Notes: generated by a model not told the origin, from the letters alone. 64,000 nt of DNA from Marinobacter goseongensis (GCF_023156235.1 NZ_JAKZAI010000011.1:1-64000); one strand, 5' to 3'. Counted from the stretch's first letter, positions 38,031 through 47,050 are shown. Made by a program: numbers and translations.

Positions 38031-38051
38031 GCGGCCCGGTTTCCGGGCCGC
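38031..38051 (+). terminator. Hairpin after the coiled-coil gene
   Basis: 9-bp stem GCGGCCCGG/CCGGGCCGC with a TTT loop, 6 bases after the stop; no full T-run. Confidence 0.6.
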
Positions 38052-38156
38052 TGGGTTTGTAACAGTTTGTATTCATCTCTTGCGGTAGCTCTCAGTTCTG
38101 CCGTTTTGCAGTTGTTATGATCGGGCAACTCGCAAAAGGATGAAGAGTGAACAACA

Positions 38157-39068
38157 ATGAAAACCCGATTGCCTTTCGCCCAGCGCCGTGTCACCGCGGC
38201 GTTCATTCCACGAGCCTGTCGCTCGCTGCGGTTCCCCGTCGCCGTTCTCGGCCTGGTGGTTCTGACGTCCGGTTGTACGGTCTATCAGTCCATTGGCAAG
38301 AGCGTCGGGTCGTTCCTGCATCCGGTGTCCGGGCACGATTTTGTCCATATCGATAACGATCAGTGGAACCAGAAAAATGCCCTGATCTATTTTTACCGGA
38401 CCCATTCCCAATGGGCGGCGGATGAGATTGAAGCCCCGAGCGTGTACGTGGACGACAAGCACTATTTCAACATCCGCAACGACAGTTTTACTTGGCTTGA
38501 GGTCAGCCCTGGTGAGCGCCACATCGCCATGCGCCGCCCGCTGCTGGGGCTTGAAGGGCTCAATTCCTTCAGCCTGAGCCTGATTGCCGACGCTACTCTG
38601 CGGGTCGAGGCCGGGCGCGTCTATTACCTGCGATACAACGAGTTGATCGCCCCGGAGCAACCCCATCCGGATCTTGATCCCGAGCACCCGCTGGCCCAGG
38701 GTGATCTACAGTTGGTACCGCGGCAATACGCCATGCAGGCAGAGGAGCTGGTGTCCACGCGCTTTCTGAACAGTGACCTGCTGGCGCCGAACCACGCTGC
38801 GGTTTCCATCGCCAAGGTCAATGAGGATTTTGACTACGCCCGCAAAATGGAGTTGCTGGAGGAGGAGCGAGAGCTGGAAATCAAGCGGCTGAAGAAGGAG
38901 GGCAAATACGATTCGCCCTCCTGGCTCTGGCCATTCGGTGGTGGCCCAACAGTGCCCCTTGAGGCAGACGGTAAAATCCGCCAGTTGGAGAGCGAGTATG
39001 CGGCCATTGAGAATGAGCGGCAGCGACGGGCCGAAGCGGAGAGTTCTGGCGGTTGGTGGATCTTCTGA
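38157..39068 (+). CDS. DUF2846-like lipoprotein
   Basis: 303 residues. A long basic N-terminus, hydrophobic segment and lipobox LTSGC (Cys ~41) indicate an exported lipoprotein. Residues ~70-165 resemble DUF2846: NALIYFYRTH, SVYVDDKHYFNI, GERHIAMRRP, GRVYYLRYNE. The C-terminus is a Glu/Lys-rich helix with a WPFGGGPT break. DUF2846 proteins have no settled function. Stands alone. Confidence 0.75.
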   Translation: MKTRLPFAQRRVTAAFIPRACRSLRFPVAVLGLVVLTSGCTVYQSIGKSVGSFLHPVSGHDFVHIDNDQWNQKNALIYFYRTHSQWAADEIEAPSVYVDDKHYFNIRNDSFTWLEVSPGERHIAMRRPLLGLEGLNSFSLSLIADATLRVEAGRVYYLRYNELIAPEQPHPDLDPEHPLAQGDLQLVPRQYAMQAEELVSTRFLNSDLLAPNHAAVSIAKVNEDFDYARKMELLEEERELEIKRLKKEGKYDSPSWLWPFGGGPTVPLEADGKIRQLESEYAAIENERQRRAEAESSGGWWIF

Positions 39069-39173
39069 CGGGGTGATTGACTGAAGCGACATCAGGTGTG
39101 AGCAAAGTCACAATTGTCGAAATTCGATAGCGTTACTACACTGTGGCTAGTTACACACACAAGGTAAAAGGAT

Positions 39174-39386
39174 ATGTCGTTTAAGGATTCGTTGCGGCAG
39201 CGGTTGGAGACGTTTCGGCGTCGCCTGGATCAAGTCAATCGCTCGCTTGCCGAAAAGGCTTTGCCGGGTGACCGCAAGTTCAGGGTCAGCGAGTTGTCGC
39301 TGCGAAAGAAAGCACAGGACGCGGGCCAGAATGGACCGGTGCTGAAAGTGGTGGAGAGCGATAAGCGGCGTGGCCCGTCTTCCTGA
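39174..39386 (+). CDS. Small basic protein of unknown function
   Basis: 70 residues, strongly basic and helical in the first half (RQRLETFRRRLDQVNR). AAGGTAAAAGGAT gives a good ribosome site 2-8 bases before ATG 39174, which supports translation. No known motif; a nucleic-acid-binding role is only a guess from charge. Confidence 0.55.
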   Translation: MSFKDSLRQRLETFRRRLDQVNRSLAEKALPGDRKFRVSELSLRKKAQDAGQNGPVLKVVESDKRRGPSS

Positions 39387-39454
39387 CGATCTGGTCAAAA
39401 AGTGCCCGCTTTTTAATCGGTTGCCGCTTTATCCAGAAAATTTCCGGAAAATAT

Positions 39455-39482
39455 TTGACACCGTCGGACAAATGCTTAAAAT
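39455..39482 (+). promoter_or_regulatory. Strong sigma-70 promoter of the tRNA cluster
   Basis: TTGACA at 39455-39460, 16-base spacer, TAAAAT at 39477-39482, then a GC-rich discriminator GCGCG typical of stringently controlled stable-RNA promoters. 79 bases before the first tRNA. Confidence 0.85.
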
Positions 39483-39561
39483 GCGCGTCTCACTTGATTG
39501 AGACAGCAGCGCTGACTCAGCAGATCGCGAAAGCGATGAGTGAGAGCAAAGCATGAAAGCT

Positions 39562-39637
39562 GGGTGGTTAGCTCAGCTGGGAGAGCATCGCCCTTACAAG
39601 GCGAGGGTCACTGGTTCGATCCCAGTACCACCCACCA
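39562..39637 (+). tRNA. tRNA-Val (TAC), copy 1
   Basis: 76 bases with encoded CCA. Acceptor GGGTGGT pairs with ACCACCC, anticodon loop CTTACAA gives TAC, and GGTTCGATCC is the T-arm. Identical in sequence to the copy at 39817-39892. Confidence 0.97.
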
Positions 39638-39725
39638 TCTTTCATGTGGCATCACCGGGCTACCCCGTCCGGTTTCAGGTTTCAGCTTGCCAGGCTTCAC
39701 GGCCCCAAAAGGTTGAAACGGATGC

Positions 39726-39802
39726 GGAGCGGTAGTTCAGTTGGTTAGAATACCGGCCTGTCACGCCGGGGGTCGCGGGTTCGAGTCCCGTCCGCTCCGC
39801 CA
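39726..39802 (+). tRNA. tRNA-Asp (GTC)
   Basis: 77 bases with encoded CCA. Acceptor GGAGCGG, D-arm GTTCAGTTGGTTAGAAT, anticodon GTC in CCTGTCACG, T-arm GGGTTCGAGTCCC. Confidence 0.97.
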
Positions 39803-39816
39803 ACTCTTTTATTCCC

Positions 39817-39892
39817 GGGTGGTTAGCTCAGCTGGGAGAGCATCGCCCTTACAAGGCGAGGGTCACTGGTTCGATCCCAGTACCACCCACCA
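39817..39892 (+). tRNA. tRNA-Val (TAC), copy 2
   Basis: 76 bases, base-for-base the same as copy 1, separated from tRNA-Asp by 14 bases. The three tRNAs are presumably one transcript. Confidence 0.97.
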
Positions 39893-39965
39893 TTTTCCCC
39901 TCGAAGATTTTTCGCTCACCGTGCTGCATGGCTGTCGGTGTTTTTGCGTGTCTGAGCGGTTGGTT

Positions 39966-39998
39966 TGTTGGATTACGCCTTCGGCTAATCCAACCTAC
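39966..39998. repeat. REP-like palindrome, copy 4
   Basis: Arms GTTGGATTA and TAATCCAAC: both arms differ from the family consensus at paired positions (C to T and G to A), so the hairpin is kept. Inverted relative to copy 5. Confidence 0.75.
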
Positions 39999-40020
39999 AT
40001 CAGGACCAACGCCAACACCC

Positions 40021-40053
40021 GTAGGTCGGATTAGCCGAAGGCGTAATCCGACA
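40021..40053. repeat. REP-like palindrome, copy 5
   Basis: GTAGGTCGGATTAGC, a GAAG centre and GCGTAATCCGACA. With copy 4 it makes a larger inverted pair (39966-40053) between the tRNA cluster and the convergent fabG4-like gene. Confidence 0.8.
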
Positions 40054-40072
40054 CCACGATAAGACTATCGCC

Positions 40073-41479
40073 TTACTTGCCAATCAACGATTGTCCGCAT
40101 ACCCGTACCACGTTGCCATTGACGCCGCTTGAGCCCGGGTTGCAGTACCAGGCGATGGCCTCGGCCACGTCCACCGGTTGGCCACCCTGGGACAGGCTGT
40201 TCATCCGCCGTCCGGCTTCACGAATGGTCATGGGCATGGCGGCGGTCATCTGGGTCTCGATGAAACCGGGCGCAATGGCGTTGATGGTGATGCCATTCTT
40301 CAGCTGCTTGGCCATGGCTTCCACGTACCCGATCACACCGGATTTCGCGCAGGAGTAGTTGGTCTGGCCAAAGTTGCCGGCGATACCGCTGATGGATGAA
40401 ATGCACACGATGCGGCCATTTTCCCGCAGCAGTTCCCGGTGCATCAGTTCTTCATCGATCAGTTCTTCTGCCGTCAGGTTCACCGCGATGGTCATATCCC
40501 AGAAATGCTCCGGCATGTTGCCGAGGGTTTTGTCGCGGGTGATGCCGGCGTTGTGGATCACCAGATCGATGCCACCGAAATGCTCTTCCACAAAGTCCGC
40601 AATCAGCTTGGGGGCCGCCGCATCAGTGATGTCGCAGGCCAGGGCCTTGCCCTTGATGGCATCGGTCACTTTCTGCAGTTCTTCCATCGCCGGCGGGATG
40701 TCGAGGCCAATCACCGTTGCGCCATCGCGGGACAGGGTCTCGGCAATGGAGGCGCCGATACCGCGGGAGGCACCGGTGACCAGCGCGACCTTGCCAGACA
40801 GCGGCGCAACCGGATTGGTGGCCGGCGACGCCACGCCTTTACCGACACGGGCAACCTGACCGGACACGTAGGTGGAACGCGCAGACAGGAAGAAGCGGAT
40901 GCTGGAGTCCAGCTGCTTGTCGGCACCGGGTGCCATCCACAGCAGATTGGCGGTGGCGCCTTTCTTGCCGATTTCCTTGCCGACGGCACGAACAAACCCT
41001 TCCAGCGCCTGTTGGGACGCCGCCTGGGCCGGCTTGCGGCAGGTTGCAGGATCCTGTCCGATCACCAGTACCCGGGCGTTGCCGCCGAGCTTTTTGATGG
41101 TCGGGCGAAAGAAATCATAGATCGCCCGCAGCTCGGTGGTGTCTTTCATGCCGGTGGCATCGAACACCAGGGCCGAAAATTTCTGGCTGATGTCGTCGCC
41201 CAGGGTCAGTGGCTGGGCCTTGTTGCCAGCCTTCGCTGAATCCTTCAGAGTATCTATACCGTCCGCGTGATGCACCTTGGCGGCGCTGGCTCCGAGAACG
41301 CTGCCAATGGCGGCGATGGCCTTGGCGCCAGACGCCGCCCCGACCAGAACATCACCCTCGATAAAGGGCTGGTCAGACCGCTTCCAACGGGCCAGCTGAA
41401 CCGGGGAGGGCAAGCCCAGGGTCTGGGCGGTGGTTTTGCCCACCGGCGTGTTGACGAATTTCAGATAGAGGTCAGACAT
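40073..41479 (-). CDS. High-molecular-weight 3-oxoacyl reductase (FabG4-like)
   Basis: 468 residues, about twice a normal SDR. Residues ~1-215 form a Rossmann-like domain without a dinucleotide motif. The catalytic SDR half has VALVTGASRGIGASIAETL (~230), a NAG motif (VIHNAGITRD), Ser in CISSISGIAGNFG, and YSCAK. This layout matches FabG4/HMwFabG of Mycobacterium, which reduces 3-oxoacyl-CoA with NADH. In mycobacteria the gene neighbours a thiolase (fadA2); here a thiolase is divergent 180 bases away. A role in fatty-acid degradation or synthesis of 3-hydroxyacyl thioesters is likely. Confidence 0.88.
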   Translation of the reverse strand: MSDLYLKFVNTPVGKTTAQTLGLPSPVQLARWKRSDQPFIEGDVLVGAASGAKAIAAIGSVLGASAAKVHHADGIDTLKDSAKAGNKAQPLTLGDDISQKFSALVFDATGMKDTTELRAIYDFFRPTIKKLGGNARVLVIGQDPATCRKPAQAASQQALEGFVRAVGKEIGKKGATANLLWMAPGADKQLDSSIRFFLSARSTYVSGQVARVGKGVASPATNPVAPLSGKVALVTGASRGIGASIAETLSRDGATVIGLDIPPAMEELQKVTDAIKGKALACDITDAAAPKLIADFVEEHFGGIDLVIHNAGITRDKTLGNMPEHFWDMTIAVNLTAEELIDEELMHRELLRENGRIVCISSISGIAGNFGQTNYSCAKSGVIGYVEAMAKQLKNGITINAIAPGFIETQMTAAMPMTIREAGRRMNSLSQGGQPVDVAEAIAWYCNPGSSGVNGNVVRVCGQSLIGK

Positions 41480-41659
41480 AAGAGCTTCCTTTTACACTTA
41501 AGCGTTTAACGGTTGTGAATTGCCGTACAGATTAAGGATTCAGGCCGCATTTGGATTGACTCAATGCTCTGACCGGGATGTCAGGCATGCCAATGAGCCA
41601 GAACCCGTTGGCGCTAGACTGCTTCGCAATGGATACACACGTTAATACAGGATCTCATC

Positions 41660-43000
41660 ATGGCACAGGCTCAGAAAACCACACAAAAGAAAACGACCGC
41701 GTCACGGGCGAAAACCAAAGCGTCCGCCCAGGGCATTCGCCGGGTGGCCATCATTGGTGGTAACCGGGTTCCCTTTGCGCGCTCCAATACCGCGTACAGC
41801 AAGATCAGTAACCAGGAGTTGCTGACGTCTGCGCTGCGGGGACTGGTGGATCGTTTTGGCCTGCAGGGCCAACGTATGGGCGATGTGGTTGCCGGTGCCG
41901 TGATCAAGCACTCCCGTGACTTCAACCTGACCCGCGAGTCGGTTCTGAGCTCGGGCCTGGCGCCCGAAACACCCGCGTATGACATTCAACAGGCCTGTGG
42001 GACCGGGCTGGAAGCGGCCATTCTGGTGGCCAACAAGATTGCATTGGGTCAGATTGAATGCGGCATTGCCGGTGGTACCGATACCACGTCAGATGCGCCG
42101 ATTGGCGTCGGCGAGGGCCTGCGCGAAATTCTGCTGGACCTCAATCGTGCCAAGACCGCCGGTGAGCGCCTGAAAATTATCGGCCGTTTCCGCCCCAGCC
42201 ACCTGGCGCCGGAAATCCCGGAGAACGGCGAGCCCCGCACCGGCCTGTCCATGGGCGACCACTGCCAGGTGACGGCCCATGAATGGAGCATCCCGCGGGA
42301 TGAGCAGGACCAGTTGGCATTTGAGAGCCACCAGAAACTGGCCAAAGCCTATGACGAAGGGTTCTTCAATAACCTGATCACCCCGCTGGCGGGGCTGGAC
42401 AAGGATAATATCCTGCGCCCGGATACCACACTGGAAAAACTGGCGAGCCTGAAGCCCTGCTTCGATCGGGATAACGGCACCATGACCGCCGCCAACAGCA
42501 CGGCACTGACCGATGGTGCCTCCTGCGTTCTGATGGCCAGCGAAGAATGGGCGAAAGAGCACAACTTCGAAGTGCAGGCCTACCTGACCTTCTCGGAAGT
42601 GGCCGCCGTGGATTTTGTGGAAAAGAAAGAAGGCCTGCTGATGGCGCCGGCCTACGCCGTGCCGCGGATGCTGGCCAAAGCCGGTCTGACCCTGCAGGAT
42701 TTCGACTTCTATGAGATTCACGAGGCGTTCGCCGCTCAGGTGCTGTCTACCCTGAAGGCCTGGGAAGATCCTGCATTCTGCAAGGAGCGTCTGGGTCTGG
42801 ACAAGCCGCTGGGTAGCATTGATCGCAGCAAGATGAACGTTAAGGGCAGCAGCCTGGCCACCGGGCACCCGTTTGCCGCCACCGGCGGGCGTATCGTCGC
42901 GACTCTGGCCAAGCTGCTGGAGCAGAAAGGCAGCGGCCGCGGCCTGATTTCTATTTGCGCCGCTGGCGGCCAGGGGGTAACAGCCATCCTGGAACGGTAA
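41660..43000 (+). CDS. Acetyl-CoA C-acyltransferase (thiolase)
   Basis: 446 residues with a Lys/Thr/Ala-rich N-terminal extension of ~25 residues. Thiolase catalytic residues: Cys in QQACGTGLEA, His in EIHEAFAAQ and in ATGHPFAATGGR, Cys in CAAGGQGV. Cleaves or condenses acyl-CoA with acetyl-CoA. The length and extension resemble FadI/FadA2-type enzymes rather than FadA. Divergent from the FabG4-like reductase, so both may share regulation. RBS CAGGATC. Confidence 0.93.
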   Translation: MAQAQKTTQKKTTASRAKTKASAQGIRRVAIIGGNRVPFARSNTAYSKISNQELLTSALRGLVDRFGLQGQRMGDVVAGAVIKHSRDFNLTRESVLSSGLAPETPAYDIQQACGTGLEAAILVANKIALGQIECGIAGGTDTTSDAPIGVGEGLREILLDLNRAKTAGERLKIIGRFRPSHLAPEIPENGEPRTGLSMGDHCQVTAHEWSIPRDEQDQLAFESHQKLAKAYDEGFFNNLITPLAGLDKDNILRPDTTLEKLASLKPCFDRDNGTMTAANSTALTDGASCVLMASEEWAKEHNFEVQAYLTFSEVAAVDFVEKKEGLLMAPAYAVPRMLAKAGLTLQDFDFYEIHEAFAAQVLSTLKAWEDPAFCKERLGLDKPLGSIDRSKMNVKGSSLATGHPFAATGGRIVATLAKLLEQKGSGRGLISICAAGGQGVTAILER

Positions 43001-43025
43001 GTTTTTAAAAAACTTCCTGTTTCCT

Positions 43026-43054
43026 TTGACACACACGGGCCTGCCCCTTATCAT
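43026..43054 (+). promoter_or_regulatory. Strong promoter of initiator tRNA gene
   Basis: TTGACA at 43026-43031, 17-base spacer, TATCAT at 43049-43054, GC-rich discriminator GCGC. 45 bases before the tRNA. Confidence 0.85.
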
Positions 43055-43099
43055 GCGCACCTTGTTGATCGGGGCATCCCCGAGAAACAACCAGTTTGA

Positions 43100-43176
<77 letters not shown>

Positions 43177-43184
43177 TAGTCGAG

Positions 43185-43220
43185 AAAGGCAGATCAGTAT
43201 GTTACTGATCTGCCTTTTTT
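43185..43220 (+). terminator. Rho-independent terminator of tRNA-fMet
   Basis: 15-bp perfect stem AAAGGCAGATCAGTA/TACTGATCTGCCTTT with a TGT loop, ending in a run of T. Confidence 0.93.
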
Positions 43221-43404
43221 GCGTTCTGGGGTCAAAAAAATCAGAACCGAAAAGGTTAGGCGTGTGCAAGCGAATCCGGGTTCCGATTGTTCTCGTACAT
43301 TGTAAAGGGTCAGTTGTAACTTGTGATAACGTCTCGTTCCCTTTGCCAGACGGGCGCCATCAAAAATAACTGAAAAGAACAGTCTTTCGGAACGCCAATA
43401 CGCC

Positions 43405-43947
43405 ATGAACAGTGAACAGAGCTTCAGCACGGATAAAGACATATCTCTGGAAGATTTGCGCACCCATTTCGAGGAAGCGGCAACAAATCTCCGAGGCGCT
43501 GCTCTCGGGCAGTTTCAGCGTAATGCTAAGCAAGCCTTCTGTCAGGCCTGCTACGAAGGGGATATGGAAAAAATTGTGTACTTCCTTGATGAGCTCCCGC
43601 CCTATTTTGAGTGGCTTTCGAGGGACTGTCTGAATGACTACAAGGGAATATCGTGGGCCTGCTTTGGTAAGCAGTTCGATGTCATTCAACTATTGGCAAC
43701 GCGGCAGGGGCCTGACGTCTTTCTGGGCTTCGACTTTGATGTAGCGCTGGAAGTGCTGAATCAGGCGCGAGATGAAAATGCGCCTTTGCACCACATAGCC
43801 TTTGACGAATGGCATGGCAGATCCACGGTCGAGGCTGTTCATAAAGTGGCGGTTCGCGAAAACGACAGGCGACTAATTGTTACGATCGCGGATGTCATCG
43901 AGGACAATCTGGACCGGTTGTTCGAGCAAATCGGAGTATCCGGTTGA
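43405..43947 (+). CDS. Protein of unknown function with ankyrin-like helices
   Basis: 180 residues, acidic and cytoplasmic. Residues ~45-100 show paired helices of the type AFCQACYEGDMEKIVYFL and ISWACFGKQFDVIQLLA, reminiscent of ankyrin repeats, but too few and too weak to name. No good Shine-Dalgarno before ATG 43405. The local composition is more A+T-rich than flanking genes and it follows a tRNA gene, so acquisition is possible. Function unknown. Confidence 0.6.
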   Translation: MNSEQSFSTDKDISLEDLRTHFEEAATNLRGAALGQFQRNAKQAFCQACYEGDMEKIVYFLDELPPYFEWLSRDCLNDYKGISWACFGKQFDVIQLLATRQGPDVFLGFDFDVALEVLNQARDENAPLHHIAFDEWHGRSTVEAVHKVAVRENDRRLIVTIADVIEDNLDRLFEQIGVSG

Positions 43948-44045
43948 GTATTCCGAGCGAACAGGCGGCAGAGGGTCGAATCGATAAGGTTTTATGTTAG
44001 TCTGACCGCGAAAATTTGTCATATAACCTACAATAAACAAGACAT

Positions 44046-44489
44046 ATGGGCTTATCGGAAAAGTTTCCTGCCAGTAGAACGTGCCGTCCTGGCGTTCGTC
44101 AGACATTGCTGCCTTTTTTGTTGCTTGTGGTTTTCTCCAGAGCGATTGTGCCCCCGGGTTATATGCCTGCGCCACTTCACTCAGGCGCATCCCTGTCGAT
44201 CTTTATGCTGTGTGGCGGAGACGCTCAGTCGGTGCAGCTCCTTGGGGCGTGGCAGGACGTAGGCTCTTCCGAGCATGTCCATAATGCCAGTTCTGCAAGC
44301 CTTGGGTTTGAGCTGTGCGAATTCGACGCGCTTTCGTTCGTTTTTGCTGATCTCTCAGCCAGCAGTTTTTCCCCCTTCATCGCAGCCACTGAGATCCATG
44401 GTATTCCGCCGGTCTCGATGGTCGCAGCAAGGCCGCATCTCCGTAACAATCTCCCGCGGGCTCCACCACTCGCCGTTTTAAGCAGCTAA
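44046..44489 (+). CDS. DUF2946-like small exported protein
   Basis: 147 residues. One hydrophobic segment (QTLLPFLLLVVFSRAIVPPGYMP) followed by a Cys-containing stretch, and an RAPPL motif near the C-terminus, the pattern of DUF2946 proteins (R-x-x-x-P-x-G-[FY]-MP early, R-x-PP late). Such genes often lie beside metal-transport or outer-membrane receptor genes. Here a MetA-type outer-membrane protein follows 73 bases later. Metal-related function is inferred from neighbours only. Confidence 0.55.
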   Translation: MGLSEKFPASRTCRPGVRQTLLPFLLLVVFSRAIVPPGYMPAPLHSGASLSIFMLCGGDAQSVQLLGAWQDVGSSEHVHNASSASLGFELCEFDALSFVFADLSASSFSPFIAATEIHGIPPVSMVAARPHLRNNLPRAPPLAVLSS

Positions 44490-44562
44490 TCAGTCTTAAA
44501 TCAAACTCAGTGCCCTCATTCCGCCTGAAACAGGGTTTGAGAGGGACGCGTGGAGATATTCT

Positions 44563-45648
44563 ATGTTGATTCCAGTGAAACCGGCCGGCACAGCCGCCGT
44601 GCTGTTATGTGCCACAGTTTTTTCAACCGGCGTTTACGCGCATGAGGCGGGTCCTACCCCGGATAGTCACGCGCCAATGGGCGTAATGGGTGACCACACC
44701 CATAACGCCGGCGAGTGGATGTTTTCATACCGGTTCATGAACATGTCCATGAAGGATAACAAGAAAGGCAGAGACAGCATTTCCCCCGAGCAGATTGTGT
44801 CCACTGTCAGCAATCCTTTTGCGGGCCAGCCCATGCAGCCCCAAACACTCAGGGTGGTGCCGCTTGAGATGACGACGCAAATGCACATGCTGGGTCTGAT
44901 GTACGCGCCGAGTGATAAGGTGACGCTTATGCTTATGGCCAACTACATCGAGAAAGAGATGGACCATCTGACCTTTCAGGGCGGTTCTGGCACAACGCGG
45001 CTCGGGAAGTTCACTACGGATAACCGGGGTTGGGGCGATACCAAAATCGGAGCGTTAATTCCGGTTTACGAACAGGGGAAACACAGCGTTCATCTCAATG
45101 CGGGCCTCAGTTTGCCAACAGGCTCGATTGACGAGGAGGACGATGTGCTGACGCCTATGAACACGCGTCCCACACTGCGTATGCCTTATGCCATGCAGTT
45201 AGGTTCCGGCACTTATGATCTCGAGCCTGGTGTAACTTACAACGGACGGGATGGACTGGTGAGTTGGGGCGGGCAGTACAAAGCCGTTGTTCGTCTTGGT
45301 GAGAATGACGAAGACTACACTCTGGGCGATAAGCATGAGCTGACCGGTTGGGGGGCTTATCGTGTCCTGCCATGGATGAGCACATCGCTGCGTCTTACTG
45401 CCCGTACTGAGGACGCCATTGACGGGGATGACTCGCGAATTCGTGCGCCGATTCAGACAGCGAATCCGGAGAATTACGGCGGTGATTTTGTCGACGTGGC
45501 CATCGGTGCCAATCTGGTGGGCCAGAGTGGGGCCATTCGCGGTCAGCGTCTGGGAGCAGAGCTCTCGCTGCCGGTTCATCAGGATTACAATGGCGTTCAA
45601 ATGGAGATGGACTGGATGTTCACACTGGCATACCAGTACAGCTGGTGA
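44563..45648 (+). CDS. MetA-type outer-membrane beta-barrel protein
   Basis: 361 residues with a signal peptide (cleavage near VYA-HEAG, residue ~27). The mature start is His/Met-rich: HAPMGVMGDHTHNAGEWMF and RFMNMSM. After that the chain has alternating beta-strand segments ending in an aromatic residue (YQYSW), as in outer-membrane proteins of the phenol/MetA degradation transporter class. HTH-x-x-GEWM-x-SYR-type starts recur in loci for copper and other metals; the His/Met clusters suit metal binding. RBS GGAGAT. Follows the DUF2946-like gene. Confidence 0.7.
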   Translation: MLIPVKPAGTAAVLLCATVFSTGVYAHEAGPTPDSHAPMGVMGDHTHNAGEWMFSYRFMNMSMKDNKKGRDSISPEQIVSTVSNPFAGQPMQPQTLRVVPLEMTTQMHMLGLMYAPSDKVTLMLMANYIEKEMDHLTFQGGSGTTRLGKFTTDNRGWGDTKIGALIPVYEQGKHSVHLNAGLSLPTGSIDEEDDVLTPMNTRPTLRMPYAMQLGSGTYDLEPGVTYNGRDGLVSWGGQYKAVVRLGENDEDYTLGDKHELTGWGAYRVLPWMSTSLRLTARTEDAIDGDDSRIRAPIQTANPENYGGDFVDVAIGANLVGQSGAIRGQRLGAELSLPVHQDYNGVQMEMDWMFTLAYQYSW

Positions 45649-45680
45649 TCTGACCAGGGCAACTGTCCATCGGTAAGAAT

Positions 45681-45703
45681 AGAGCCCGCAGGTTGTGGGC
45701 TCT
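45681..45703 (+). terminator. Hairpin after the outer-membrane protein gene
   Basis: 10-bp stem AGAGCCCGCA/TGTGGGCTCT (one G-U pair) with a 3-base loop, 32 bases after the stop. Confidence 0.6.
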
Positions 45704-45730
45704 ACTTCGTCAACTACACAGGATAACCCG

Positions 45731-47050
45731 ATGCATCAATCACCTTTAGCGCAACCCCTCGAACTCCCCTGCGGCGCCGTTTTACCCAATCGCATTGCCA
45801 AGGCGGCCATGACCGAGGGCCTGTCAGACGACCGTTTGAGCGCCACCGAACGGCATGAAACCCTGTATCGGCGCTGGTCCGATGGCGGGGCAGGGCTGCT
45901 GATTACCGGCAACGTAATGATTGATCGGCGAGTGCTGGAACGGCCGGGTAACGTGGCGATTGATCCTGCGCCAACAGAGGGCGAGCCGGAGAACATGGCG
46001 CAATTGCGCGCCTGGGCAGAAGCGGGCACGCGGAACGGTAACCACTTGTGGATGCAGATCTCCCACGCGGGTCGGCAATCGCCGCGGTACGTCACCAACC
46101 GTCCTATGGGCCCGTCTGCCGTTCAGCTTTCGTTGCTGGGTAACTATGCCCGTCCGCGGGCGCTGACGGAAGCTGAGATCCTCGACTTTATCCAGCGGTT
46201 CGCCCACGTTGCCCGGGTTGCCAAGAATGCGGGTTTCACCGGCGTTCAGGTGCATGGCGCCCACGGCTATCTGTTGTCGTCGTTTCTGTCTCCGGTGACC
46301 AACCAGCGGACCGATCGCTGGGGCGGTTCGCTGGAAAATCGCGCCCGCTTCCTTTTGGAGGCGGTTCGCGCCACGCGGGCAGCCGTGGGGCCGGACTTTC
46401 CGGTGGCGGTCAAGCTCAACTCGGACGATTTCCGCAAGGGCGGGTTCACGCTTGAGGACAGTGTGCAGGTGGTGCGCTGGCTGAACGAAGAAAGAATCGA
46501 TCTGCTTGAAGTCTCTGGCGGCACCTACGAACAGCCCCGGCTACTCGGGTACAGCGGCGATGCGGACACCGCGAGTGAGGGGCCGGCCATGCGGGAGAGT
46601 ACCCGTAAGCGCGAGGCCTATTTCCTGGGTTACGCCCAGAAGATCCGCGAAGTCTGCGATTGCCCATTGATGGTGACCGGTGGTTTCCGCACGCGGGCCT
46701 TCATGGAGGAAGTGGTCGCCACTGGTGAAACCGATGTGATTGGCCTTGGCCGGCCGCTCTGCACAGACCCGGACACGCCCGGGGATCTGCTTGAGGGGCG
46801 TATCGACAAAACCGTCTGCCACGAGGATCACGTCAAGCTTGCCCAGAAGGGCTTCTTTTCACCGGCCAGTCCGCTGATGCCGATCAAGGTCCTTAACGTG
46901 CTGGGTGGCCAGGCATGGTACTACCAGCAAATCTTCCGGCTTGCGGACAACGAGGCGGCGGATCCCCGCATGGGCATCCTCAGGGCGATTGGCGCCTACC
47001 TTATGGATGAGCTCGGTCAGGCCCGGCGGGTGAAAAAGCATTCTCGGTGA
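45731..47050 (+). CDS. Old-yellow-enzyme family NADH:flavin oxidoreductase
   Basis: 439 residues from ATG 45731 (AGGA upstream). FMN-dependent TIM barrel. PNRIAKAAMTEG near the N-terminus binds FMN, WMQISHAGRQ and VQVHGAHGYLLSSFLSP carry substrate-binding His residues, DRWGGSLENRARF is the family signature, and DVIGLGRPL closes the barrel. Reduces activated C=C bonds with NAD(P)H; substrate unknown. Longer than simple OYEs by a ~60-residue C-terminal tail. Stands alone. Confidence 0.9.
   Translation: MHQSPLAQPLELPCGAVLPNRIAKAAMTEGLSDDRLSATERHETLYRRWSDGGAGLLITGNVMIDRRVLERPGNVAIDPAPTEGEPENMAQLRAWAEAGTRNGNHLWMQISHAGRQSPRYVTNRPMGPSAVQLSLLGNYARPRALTEAEILDFIQRFAHVARVAKNAGFTGVQVHGAHGYLLSSFLSPVTNQRTDRWGGSLENRARFLLEAVRATRAAVGPDFPVAVKLNSDDFRKGGFTLEDSVQVVRWLNEERIDLLEVSGGTYEQPRLLGYSGDADTASEGPAMRESTRKREAYFLGYAQKIREVCDCPLMVTGGFRTRAFMEEVVATGETDVIGLGRPLCTDPDTPGDLLEGRIDKTVCHEDHVKLAQKGFFSPASPLMPIKVLNVLGGQAWYYQQIFRLADNEAADPRMGILRAIGAYLMDELGQARRVKKHSR

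Noticed and set aside
39553-40034. Open frames across the tRNA cluster
   Set aside because: They translate tRNA-Val and tRNA-Asp genes and spacers.
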